DNA of 33,199 nt from CAZYVD01 sp964651045 (lineage in GTDB: Bacteria > Zhuqueibacterota > QNDG01 > DSAB01). Under the pieces are notes generated by a model, which was not told the DNA's origin, ran no database searches, and saw only the letters and a program-made list of their open reading frames with translations. Of the stretch, positions 23,178 to 31,030 are shown piece by piece. The stretch's first letter is position 1, and each line of letters begins with the position of its first letter. Both the position numbers and the translations under genes were made by a program. Location of the stretch: assembly GCA_964651045.1 (NCBI GenBank), contig CAZYVD010000026.1, forward strand, positions 1 to 33,199, read 5' to 3'.

Positions 23178-23546
23178 ATGAAAGGACCTGAGATTCGCAG
23201 GTTATATTACTCGACAAAAGAGATCAGCCGTATGGCTGGAATATCTCCTCAGATGCTGAGGATGTGGGAGAGCAGATTCTCAGAATTGAAACCATTGATT
23301 GTAAAGGGAGGCAGGAGACTCTACAGGCCGGATGATCTCGAGATTGTCATGCAGATAAAGCAGCTATATGAAAGAGGGCTATCTCAGGATGAAATCTCTA
23401 TGACGCTGAAGAGAAAGGATAAGATGGCCATCGAACCAGAAGAGACTATCGATGTATCTGATGAAAAGATCGCCTATTCAGAGAAGTCCTTGTTATCTGA
23501 AATATACCATGAATTAGAAGAGATACTGAAGATTTTAAATGAATAG
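23178..23546 (+). CDS. MerR-family transcriptional regulator
   Basis: The 122-residue protein has an N-terminal MerR-type winged helix: YYSTKEISRMAGISPQMLRM and WESRFSELKPLIVKGGRRLY, with RPDDLEIVMQIKQL as the wing-to-helix connection. Residues about 75-122 are acidic and helical (SLLSEIYHELEEILKILNE), a likely dimerisation coil. There is no cysteine-rich metal site or ligand domain, so the signal is unknown. AGGGG sits 6 bp before the ATG. The dyad AATTTG-CTG-CAAATT at 23152-23166, just upstream of the ribosome-binding site, could be an operator for self-control, but this is speculative. Confidence 0.88.
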   Translation: MKGPEIRRLYYSTKEISRMAGISPQMLRMWESRFSELKPLIVKGGRRLYRPDDLEIVMQIKQLYERGLSQDEISMTLKRKDKMAIEPEETIDVSDEKIAYSEKSLLSEIYHELEEILKILNE

Positions 23547-23591
23547 CCGGTTAATTTACTACTATATTGTCTCACAGAGTCTGATATATCC

Positions 23592-24062
23592 ATGCAAATA
23601 AAGATCATTTATGTAGGAAAGACAAAACAATCTTACATCAGGGAAGGGGAGAATCTCTATCTCAAAAGGATAAAGCGCTACTGTTCTCTGTCGATAGACT
23701 GGGTAAGGGATGAGAAGATTAACTCCAGCCGTATGCCTGAACAGATAAAGGAAATCGAAGCAGAAAGGCTTATGAAGAGCTTTTCAAAGAGTAGCTATAA
23801 GATTGCACTCGATAAGGACGGCGAGATGCTGACCACTGAGCAGTTGACGGAAAGGATTACTGAATTGCAGAAGAGAGGAATAAAGGAGATCGTCTTTATA
23901 ATAGGTGGGGCACTCGGTCTGAGCAGCCATCTTGTGGATAGGGCAGATATGGTTCTTTCTCTTTCAAAAATGACCTTTACACATCAAATGACGCGGATAA
24001 TTCTCTTAGAGCAGCTTTACCGCTCGTTTACAATAATGAGGGGTGAAAAGTATCACAAATAG
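23592..24062 (+). CDS. rlmH: 23S rRNA (pseudouridine1915-N3)-methyltransferase RlmH
   Basis: At 156 residues it matches RlmH length. MQIKIIYVGKTKQSYIREGE is the expected N-terminus, FIIGGALGLSSHLVDRADMV (near residues 100-119) carries the SAM-binding GGALG loop of the SPOUT knot, and the end FTHQMTRIILLEQLYRSFTI with RGEKYHK is diagnostic. The enzyme methylates pseudouridine 1915 in helix 69 of 23S rRNA after 70S assembly. It follows the MerR gene by 45 bp and precedes the NUDIX gene closely. Confidence 0.96.
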   Translation: MQIKIIYVGKTKQSYIREGENLYLKRIKRYCSLSIDWVRDEKINSSRMPEQIKEIEAERLMKSFSKSSYKIALDKDGEMLTTEQLTERITELQKRGIKEIVFIIGGALGLSSHLVDRADMVLSLSKMTFTHQMTRIILLEQLYRSFTIMRGEKYHK

Positions 24063-24073
24063 GAGGAGTGAGA

Positions 24074-24526
24074 TTGTCACAGGGGGCAAAATGGATATGT
24101 CCATTCTGTAAAAGAGAGCTTGAGCGATACAAGAATCCGATTCCCACTGTCGATATAATCATAGAAGTCGATGAAGGGATTGTGCTGATAGAGAGAAAGA
24201 ATCCACCTTATGGGTGGGCGATTCCAGGAGGTTTTGTTGATTATGGGGAGAGTGTGGAGAATGCGGCCATGCGTGAAGCTAAGGAGGAGACATCACTCGA
24301 TGTTAAACTTATTCATCTGCTCGGTGTTTATTCCAGATCTGATCGAGATCCCCGTTTTCATACAATATCTACAGTTTTTATAGCATCTGCTGATGGTGTA
24401 CCTGTTGCAAGAGACGATGCAAAATCGGTTGGAGTATTTAATAAAGATTCACTGCCCGATAGATTGGCGTTTGACCACAAAACAATCTTGAAGGATTATT
24501 TTGAGTGGAAGGGAGATCATCCTTAA
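24074..24526 (+). CDS. NUDIX hydrolase with N-terminal CxxC
   Basis: TTG 24074 is chosen (150 residues) because AGGAGG at 24061-24066 is 7 bp away; the in-frame GTG 24068 is only 1 bp from it. The N-terminus has a CPFC half-zinc-finger (Cys9, Cys12). The NUDIX box runs from Gly53: E59, R67, E68, E71 and E72 are present, but the usual glycine before the last hydrophobic residue is Ser74. The layout (YKNPIPTVDIIIE, GWAIPGGFVDYGES) is like ADP-ribose-pyrophosphatase/8-oxo-dGTP-type NUDIX proteins. The substrate cannot be fixed. Being co-encoded with DNA polymerase IV (22-bp overlap) fits a nucleotide-pool role, but this is inference. Confidence 0.9.
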   Translation: MSQGAKWICPFCKRELERYKNPIPTVDIIIEVDEGIVLIERKNPPYGWAIPGGFVDYGESVENAAMREAKEETSLDVKLIHLLGVYSRSDRDPRFHTISTVFIASADGVPVARDDAKSVGVFNKDSLPDRLAFDHKTILKDYFEWKGDHP

Positions 24527-25689
24527 AAAGAACCATAATCCATGTAGACATGGATGCTTTTTACGCCTCCATTGAACAGAGAGACAATCCAGAGTTTAGA
24601 GGAAAACCTGTAGTGGTAGGAGCAGATCCCAAGGGAGGAAGGGGAAGAGGGGTTGTATCTGCAGCTTCATATGAGGCCAGAGAGTACGGAATACATTCGG
24701 CCCAGCCTATTTCTCAGGCCTTTAGACTCTGTCCTCATGCAATATTTCTTCCTGTACGCGTAAAGAGATATCGCAGTGTTAGTCTGAGGATAATGAAGAT
24801 TTTTCGTGAATATACACCTATTGTAGAACCAGTGAGTCTTGATGAGGCATTTCTAGATATGACTGGAACAACCAGGCTTTATGGAAGTCCAGAAAGAGTG
24901 GGTAAAAAGATAAAGCAGAGAATCTACCAGCAGGAAGGCCTGACTGCATCGGTTGGAATAGGACCGAATAAACTGACAGCAAAGATAGCCTCTGAGATCG
25001 GAAAACCCAATGGCTTTATGGTGATTGAAGAGAACAAAATTCGGCAGATTTTAGATCCACTACCAGTAAAAAGATTATGGGGCATAGGTCCAAAAACAGA
25101 AGAAAAGTTAATCAGCATGGGTATCTATACGATAGGCGGTCTTGCTACTCTATCAAAGGAAACGCTAAAGGGAATATTCGGCAATATGGGCGTTGAGCTC
25201 TGGAATATGGCAAATGGGATCGATGATACGCCTGTCATTCCATTAAGGGAATGCAAATCTGTTTCAAACGAAGTTACTTTTGGAAGCGACCAGACCGAGA
25301 CGGCAGTTCTTCATAGTACAATTTTGAGTCTTTCAGAGAAGGTCGGATATCGGCTTCGGAAAAAAAAGATGCATGGCAGAACCGTTGTACTCAAGGTAAG
25401 GCTCTCAGATTTTTCTACATTAATACGTCATTCTTCACTTGCAAGACCAACCTTTTTAAGTGAAAAGATATATGAAGAAGCATTATCCATTTTTCATAGA
25501 CTCGATCTAAAGAATCAGGCTGTGAGGCTGATTGGAGTCGGAATAACAAATCTGGAATCTATTGATTTTCAGCAGATGGAACTCTTCGATGGGGAGGATG
25601 AGAGGCGGATTAAACTATCGGCAGTAATTGATATGCTTCGTGATAAGTTTGGAGAGAGGATAATTGGCAGGGGGAATAGATTGAGATAA
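24505..25689 (+). CDS. dinB: DNA polymerase IV (Y-family translesion polymerase)
   Basis: The 394-residue protein has the DinB layout. Catalytic carboxylates are in HVDMDAFYASIE (Asp15) and SLDEAFLD (Asp113, Glu114). TASVGIGPNKLTAKIASEIG and LPVKRLWGIGPKTEEKL are the palm/thumb helix-hairpin-helix parts. The little-finger domain follows, and QQMELF at residues 356-361 fits a beta-clamp-binding motif (QxxLF). It copies past damaged bases with low fidelity. The GTG start at 24505 lies within the end of the NUDIX gene and is served by AAGGA 9 bp upstream; no later ATG keeps the conserved TIIHVDMD start. Confidence 0.96.
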   Translation: MEGRSSLKRTIIHVDMDAFYASIEQRDNPEFRGKPVVVGADPKGGRGRGVVSAASYEAREYGIHSAQPISQAFRLCPHAIFLPVRVKRYRSVSLRIMKIFREYTPIVEPVSLDEAFLDMTGTTRLYGSPERVGKKIKQRIYQQEGLTASVGIGPNKLTAKIASEIGKPNGFMVIEENKIRQILDPLPVKRLWGIGPKTEEKLISMGIYTIGGLATLSKETLKGIFGNMGVELWNMANGIDDTPVIPLRECKSVSNEVTFGSDQTETAVLHSTILSLSEKVGYRLRKKKMHGRTVVLKVRLSDFSTLIRHSSLARPTFLSEKIYEEALSIFHRLDLKNQAVRLIGVGITNLESIDFQQMELFDGEDERRIKLSAVIDMLRDKFGERIIGRGNRLR

Positions 25690-25727
25690 AAAAACAATAT
25701 TTCATACCTGATTTTCCGCAAAATTGA

Positions 25728-25756
25728 TTGACAATATTTTTCAAAAATTGTAAATT
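25728..25756 (+). promoter_or_regulatory. Promoter of mltG
   Basis: TTGACA at 25728-25733 (6/6), a 17-bp spacer, then TAAATT at 25751-25756 (4/6). It lies about 40 bp before the mltG start in the only sizeable gap of this cluster. Confidence 0.55.
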
Positions 25757-25792
25757 GTTGCTACAATATTTTTTTAAGTAAGAAATCGAATC

Positions 25793-26875
25793 ATGATGAG
25801 GATCGGGAGCAAGATAAACAGGAATCATTTAAAATCATCCGTTGAAAGAATTTTGAAGAACAATAGGAAGTTGTTTTTGATCGCGGCTGCAGTATTTAGT
25901 TGTGCAGTCTTTTTATTATATATAATTGTTTTATTCATTCCTGTAAATCGGATTGATAATCCAGGCGGTATTGAAATAGTCATTAAAAGGGGAATGTCAC
26001 CGGGTCTCATTGCAGATGTTCTCTTAAAGGAAGGCGTGATCAGAAACAGGAGCTCCTTTTTATTAGGAGCAAAATTGATTGGAGTAAGCAGAAAACTAAA
26101 GGCAGGCAGATACAGGTTTGGTGGCCGGGTTACAAATTATTTTGTGATCAGAAAGTTGTTCCATGGAGATGTAATAAAGGTATGGGTCACGATTCCAGAG
26201 GGGAGCAGGGTCTCAAAGATTGCAGAAATTTTGAACAAAAAGTTTGGAATCGATATTGATTATTTTATGAGATTAGTCAACGATACCTCACTTTGCAATA
26301 GATTTGGAATAGATGGTCCAAATCTAGAGGGCTATCTATATCCGGATACATACTGTTTTAATATAGATGTTTCATCAGAGACTATTTTAGAGACAATGGT
26401 GAGCCGTTTCAAAGAAATTTTTTGTGATTCTCTTCGAAAAAGGGCAGAAGAGATGGGATTTTCGGTTCATGAGGTCGTCACGCTTGCATCGATAGTTGAG
26501 GGTGAGGCAATGCTCGATTCAGAGAGGAAAACGATAGCCTCTCTATACCTCAACAGGTTGAAAAAGAATATGCTGCTCCAGGCAGATCCCACGATTCAAT
26601 ATATAATTAAAAATGGTCCTCGGAGACTTCTGGAAAAAGATCTTATGATCGACTCTCCATACAATACCTATATTCACAGGGGTCTTCCTCCAGGACCGAT
26701 AAACAATCCAGGTCTGGCCTCGATCATGGCAGTTCTCTATCCTTCTAAGGAAGATTATCTATTCATGGTTGCAAATGGCGATGGCTCCCACACATTTTCA
26801 AAAACTATATCCGATCACATTGCAGCAAAAAGGCGATTTGACAGAATCAGAAAAGAGCAAAATCATCAATTTTAA
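25793..26875 (+). CDS. mltG: Endolytic murein transglycosylase MltG (YceG-like)
   Basis: The 360-residue protein has a basic cytoplasmic start and one membrane segment (residues about 27-50, LFLIAAAVFSCAVFLLYIIV). A LysM-like region follows (IEIVIKRGMSPGLIADVLLK) and then the YceG catalytic domain. LASIVEGEAMLDSERKTIAS contains the expected catalytic Glu236, and LLQADPTIQY and YNTYIHRGLPPGPINNPGL are family hallmarks. MltG cleaves nascent peptidoglycan strands at the outer face of the inner membrane and limits glycan length. It is followed 18 bp later by pcrA. Confidence 0.95.
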   Translation: MMRIGSKINRNHLKSSVERILKNNRKLFLIAAAVFSCAVFLLYIIVLFIPVNRIDNPGGIEIVIKRGMSPGLIADVLLKEGVIRNRSSFLLGAKLIGVSRKLKAGRYRFGGRVTNYFVIRKLFHGDVIKVWVTIPEGSRVSKIAEILNKKFGIDIDYFMRLVNDTSLCNRFGIDGPNLEGYLYPDTYCFNIDVSSETILETMVSRFKEIFCDSLRKRAEEMGFSVHEVVTLASIVEGEAMLDSERKTIASLYLNRLKKNMLLQADPTIQYIIKNGPRRLLEKDLMIDSPYNTYIHRGLPPGPINNPGLASIMAVLYPSKEDYLFMVANGDGSHTFSKTISDHIAAKRRFDRIRKEQNHQF

Positions 26876-26893
26876 TCAATAAAGGAATTACAT

Positions 26894-29086
26894 TTGAATA
26901 AAGAGTTCGAGCGGCAGTTTCAGGAACTGAATCAAAAGCAGAAAGAGATTGTATTGGCCGACGGAGGTCCGATACTTGTTATAGCTGGAGCAGGCAGTGG
27001 TAAGACCAAGGTTCTCACATTCCGCATTGCCTATCTTGTTAATGAAAAAAAGTTAGATCCTTCAAGAATTGTTGCAATGACATTTACAAACAAGGCAGCA
27101 GGAGAGATGAAGGAGAGGGTCAACGGTCTTATTGGCAAGATGATAAATTTATGGATAGGAACATTTCATTCCATATTTGCCAGAATGCTTCGTCAGGAGG
27201 CTCCTTCTGCCGGATATGGAAAAGATTTCTCCATCTATGATACCGATGATCAGCTTCGGTTGATAAAATCGATAATCGAAAACAATAAAATTTCTGTAGA
27301 TCAATATTCTGCAAAATCAGTTTTAGATGAGATAAGCAGGGCAAAAAACAATCTCGTTTCTCCTGATGCATACAGAGATTCTGCTCGGAGTTATTTCGAA
27401 GAGATTGTGTCTAAGATTTATCACGAGTATGTGTCCAATCTTCAAAAGAACAATGCATTCGATTTTGATGATTTGATAACAGTTCCGCTCAGAATTTTTT
27501 CTGCAAATAAGGAGATATTGGAGAAGTATCAGAATCGCTTCAGGTATATATTGGTGGACGAGTTTCAAGATACGAATAGAGCACAATATCTACTTCTCAG
27601 ATATCTTGTTGGAGAGGAACGAAACATTTTTGTAGTAGGAGACGATGATCAGTCTATATATAGATGGCGTGGTGCAGACATTAGAAACATACTTGATTTT
27701 GAGAAGGATTTCCCTGATGCAAAAATTTTCAGAATGGAACAGAATTACAGATCGACACAGAATATACTTGCGGCAGCAAATTCGCTTGTTTCATACAACC
27801 GCTCTCGAAGAGAGAAGAATCTGTGGTCAAATAGAGAGCCGGGGGAGAAGGTAACACTCATCGAAGTTGAAAATGAACGCAGTGAGGCAAAGGCTGTTGT
27901 AGAGAAAATCAAGGATGAGGTGTTTAAGAATAAACGATCGTTTCAGGATTTTGCCATACTTTACAGAACAAACGCCCAATCAAGAGTGCTTGAAGATCAG
28001 ATAAGGCAAAGCGGAATGTCCTATATAATTGTTGGAGGCCTGCGTTTTTATGAGAGAAAGGAGATAAAGGACATTCTTGCCTATTTAAAACTCATAACAA
28101 ATTCAAGAGACGACATCAGTCTGAAGAGGATAATCAACTTTCCCCAGAGAGGAATAGGCCAGAGAACACTGGAGAAAGTTCAGAATTGGTCAAGTTCAAA
28201 GGGAATGTCGATGTTCGAGTCTCTAAGAGATATAAACTCTATATCCGACATTTCCCAGTCGATAAAGGATAAAATCTTGAGCTTCTATAAATTAATCAAA
28301 AAATATATTGACCTGAAAGATACAATATCTCCAAACGAGTTGGTTCATGCACTTGTGGATGAGATAAGCATCTTAAAGATGTATAAAGAGGAGGGCACGA
28401 TAGAGGCACAGGAGAGGGCTGCAAACATCAGAGAGCTTTTATCGGCAGTGAGTGAATATGCAAGAAGATCTGAGACTCCTTCACTCTCAGGATTTCTTGA
28501 AGAGGTCTCTTTGATAACAGATATCGATTCATGGGATGACAGGGCAAATGCGATTACACTAATGACACTGCATTCTGCAAAGGGGCTTGAATTTCCTGTT
28601 GTTTTGATAACAGGGCTTGAGGAGGATCTGCTTCCAATTGCCCAGAGTCGAGAAGATCAAGGTAGGCTCGAGGAAGAGAGGCGTCTGTTCTATGTTGGAC
28701 TGACTCGTGCTAAGGACAAGGTATATCTTTTTACTTCTCAAAGAAGAAGTCTTTTTGAAGATGTAAGGAGCAGGCTTCCATCGAGATTCATTGACGAGAT
28801 CGAGCCGGAGGTCGTTCAAAGGATAAACTATCTGCATAAAAACAACAGACAAAAGAGTCATGAAAAGAGATTGTATGACTGTTGCGATCATCATCCAGAT
28901 TATGAGAATTTTTCACAGGAAGAGTCAGATGTAACTGTAGGCACATGGGTCTTTCACCAAAAGTATGGAAAGGGAAGGGTAGTCAAAATCAATCGGGTCG
29001 GTAAGGAGATAAAGATATCTGTAAAGTTTGGTGATAACGATATAAGAAAATTCATTGCAAGTTATACTAAATTTACCATTCTATGA
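26894..29086 (+). CDS. pcrA: ATP-dependent DNA helicase PcrA/UvrD
   Basis: This 730-residue SF1A helicase shows motif Q (LNQKQKEIV) and Walker A GAGSGKT at 32-38. It also has VDEFQDTNRAQY near residue 222, the GDDDQSIYRWRGAD and QNYRSTQNIL motifs, LMTLHSAKGLEFPVVLITGL and VGLTRAKDKVYLF. The C-terminal VGTWVFHQKYGKGRVVKINR segment is the Tudor-like domain of PcrA/UvrD that contacts RNA polymerase. It unwinds DNA 3'-5' in repair and replication-conflict resolution. TTG 26894 is used, with AAGGA 7 bp upstream; no ATG is available near the conserved start. Confidence 0.96.
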   Translation: MNKEFERQFQELNQKQKEIVLADGGPILVIAGAGSGKTKVLTFRIAYLVNEKKLDPSRIVAMTFTNKAAGEMKERVNGLIGKMINLWIGTFHSIFARMLRQEAPSAGYGKDFSIYDTDDQLRLIKSIIENNKISVDQYSAKSVLDEISRAKNNLVSPDAYRDSARSYFEEIVSKIYHEYVSNLQKNNAFDFDDLITVPLRIFSANKEILEKYQNRFRYILVDEFQDTNRAQYLLLRYLVGEERNIFVVGDDDQSIYRWRGADIRNILDFEKDFPDAKIFRMEQNYRSTQNILAAANSLVSYNRSRREKNLWSNREPGEKVTLIEVENERSEAKAVVEKIKDEVFKNKRSFQDFAILYRTNAQSRVLEDQIRQSGMSYIIVGGLRFYERKEIKDILAYLKLITNSRDDISLKRIINFPQRGIGQRTLEKVQNWSSSKGMSMFESLRDINSISDISQSIKDKILSFYKLIKKYIDLKDTISPNELVHALVDEISILKMYKEEGTIEAQERAANIRELLSAVSEYARRSETPSLSGFLEEVSLITDIDSWDDRANAITLMTLHSAKGLEFPVVLITGLEEDLLPIAQSREDQGRLEEERRLFYVGLTRAKDKVYLFTSQRRSLFEDVRSRLPSRFIDEIEPEVVQRINYLHKNNRQKSHEKRLYDCCDHHPDYENFSQEESDVTVGTWVFHQKYGKGRVVKINRVGKEIKISVKFGDNDIRKFIASYTKFTIL

Positions 29087-29200
29087 CTTCCACCATGTTC
29101 ACTCTGATTCATATTAAATTAATAGTCATTTATCTTATGGATTTTTAATAATTTTTTTTGTATATTTTCTATAGAATTATATAGAGATAGCGAGATATAA

Positions 29201-30520
29201 ATGTCCACTATAATAAAAAGAGATGATAATATGACCCTGATGAGGGCAGCCAGAGAAGGCTTTCTGACCAGTGAGATGGAGACCGTTGCAAAGAGTGAAG
29301 GAATAGATGTTGAAAAGATAAGAGAGGGTATTGCAGAGGGCAAAATAATTATTCCAAAGAATCGCATCCACAAGAATGCAAACACCGTTGGAATTGGCAG
29401 GGGACTTAGAACTAAGGTAAATGCAAACATAGGAACTTCAACAGATCAGGAAGATATGGAACTTGAACTTCAGAAGGCTCTTCTTGCAGTAAGGGTTGGC
29501 GCTGATACTGTAATGGATCTTTCCACGGGTGGTGATCTGGATAAAATAAGAAGAATGATTATTAAAAAGGTCCCTTCAGTATTAGGAACCGTTCCGATAT
29601 ATCAGGCAGCAATAGAGGCGATTCAATCAAAAGGTGCACTGATAAAGATGACCTCTGATGATATATTTTCAATAATCGAGAGGCAGGCAGAGGATGGAGT
29701 CGATTTTTTTACTGTTCACTGTGGTGTCACTATGTCGAGTATCGAGCGCTTAAAGAATCAGGGACGTCTTACAGATATTGTCAGTCGTGGAGGTTCGTTT
29801 CTCACAACATGGATGATTGCCAATGACAAGGAGAATCCTCTATATGAGGAGTTTGATAGACTCTTAGAAATTGTTAAGAAGTATGATATTACACTGAGCC
29901 TTGGAGATGGGCTCAGACCCGGCTCTCTTGCCGATGCCACAGACAGAGCCCAGATTGAGGAGTTGATAATTCTTGGTGAGTTGACAAAGAGGGCATGGGA
30001 ACAGGATGTTCAGGTCATGATAGAGGGTCCAGGGCATGTACCACTAAATCAGATAAGAACAAACATCGAACTCCAGAAGAGGTTGTGTTGTGATGCTCCA
30101 TTCTATGTTCTCGGCCCTCTGGTCACAGATGTAGCACCAGGATATGATCATATCACATCGGCTATAGGGGGAGCAATTGCTGGAGCGGCTGGAGCAGATT
30201 TCTTATGCTATGTTACGCCTGGTGAACATCTCCATCTGCCGTCGCTGGAGGATGTGAGGCAGGGTGTAATTGCAACAAGGATTGCAGGGCATGCTGCAGA
30301 TATTGCCAAGGGATTGCCAAATGCGATCGAATGGGATAACCTGATGTCAAAGGCGAGGAAGGGGCTCGACTGGGATGAGCAGATAAGGCTGTCAATTGAT
30401 CCAGAGAGAGCAAGAGAGCTCAGGGAGTTGGGAAAACCCGAGATAAATGAAGTTTGCACAATGTGCGGTCAATATTGTGCGATAAAGCTTGTTAGAGAAA
30501 TTCTAAAGAGTGGTGAGTAA
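29201..30520 (+). CDS. thiC: Phosphomethylpyrimidine synthase ThiC
   Basis: The 439-residue protein is the short form of ThiC. Hallmarks are RGLRTKVNANIGTS, VGADTVMDLSTGGDLDKIRR, VDFFTVHCGVT, MIEGPGHVPLNQI and LGPLVTDVAPGYDHITSAIG. The C-terminal cluster site is CTMCGQYC, Cys419, Cys422 and Cys426. This CX2CX3C spacing is one residue shorter than the CX2CX4C of the long-form enzymes. ThiC is a radical SAM enzyme that turns aminoimidazole ribotide into HMP-phosphate for thiamine. The 114-bp upstream gap has no recognisable TPP riboswitch. Other thiamine genes are not in the window. Confidence 0.95.
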   Translation: MSTIIKRDDNMTLMRAAREGFLTSEMETVAKSEGIDVEKIREGIAEGKIIIPKNRIHKNANTVGIGRGLRTKVNANIGTSTDQEDMELELQKALLAVRVGADTVMDLSTGGDLDKIRRMIIKKVPSVLGTVPIYQAAIEAIQSKGALIKMTSDDIFSIIERQAEDGVDFFTVHCGVTMSSIERLKNQGRLTDIVSRGGSFLTTWMIANDKENPLYEEFDRLLEIVKKYDITLSLGDGLRPGSLADATDRAQIEELIILGELTKRAWEQDVQVMIEGPGHVPLNQIRTNIELQKRLCCDAPFYVLGPLVTDVAPGYDHITSAIGGAIAGAAGADFLCYVTPGEHLHLPSLEDVRQGVIATRIAGHAADIAKGLPNAIEWDNLMSKARKGLDWDEQIRLSIDPERARELRELGKPEINEVCTMCGQYCAIKLVREILKSGE

Positions 30521-30522
30521 TT

Positions 30523-31011
30523 ATGAAGATAGTAACATATCCAGCGTCGATCTTGCGTGAGGAGGCTAGGCCTGTTGACCAGATCGATTCTGAAACCGAG
30601 AAAATAATTGACGATATGTTTGACACAATGTATCTGAACGATGGTGCTGGACTGGCCGCACCGCAGGTCGGCATTTCAAAAAGGATCATTGTTGTTGATG
30701 ACGGAAACAAACCGATTCATATGATAAATCCCGAAATTATCTCAAGAAGCGATGAAGAGGAGAATATGGAGGAAGGTTGTTTGAGCCTTCCAGGAATAAG
30801 ATTATCTGTATGGCGAAATTATAAAATAGTTGTTTGTGGAAAGGATAAATCGGGAAGTGTTATAGAGGTCGAGGCAGAAGGACTTTTAGCAAGGATATTT
30901 CAACATGAGATAGATCACCTGAATGGAATTTTGATAATTGACCATGCATCATCCATACAGAGGCGGATGCTGGACTCAAAGCTCAGGAAGATGATTAGAG
31001 CACACCAGTAA
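30523..31011 (+). CDS. def: Peptide deformylase
   Basis: The 162-residue protein has all three deformylase motifs: GAGLAAPQVG at 41-50, EEGCLS with metal ligand Cys86, and HEIDHLNG with His128, Glu129 and His132. It removes the N-formyl group from nascent proteins using Fe2+ or a similar metal. It starts 2 bp after the thiC stop, so it is translationally linked to thiC. The downstream ptsI start is equally close. Confidence 0.97.
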   Translation: MKIVTYPASILREEARPVDQIDSETEKIIDDMFDTMYLNDGAGLAAPQVGISKRIIVVDDGNKPIHMINPEIISRSDEEENMEEGCLSLPGIRLSVWRNYKIVVCGKDKSGSVIEVEAEGLLARIFQHEIDHLNGILIIDHASSIQRRMLDSKLRKMIRAHQ

Positions 31012-31030
31012 TTTGTCTGGAGGTTGGCTT

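Noticed and set aside
29087..29200. TPP riboswitch before thiC
   Set aside because: The gap is only 114 bp, almost all A/T, with no CTGAGA or the conserved paired elements.
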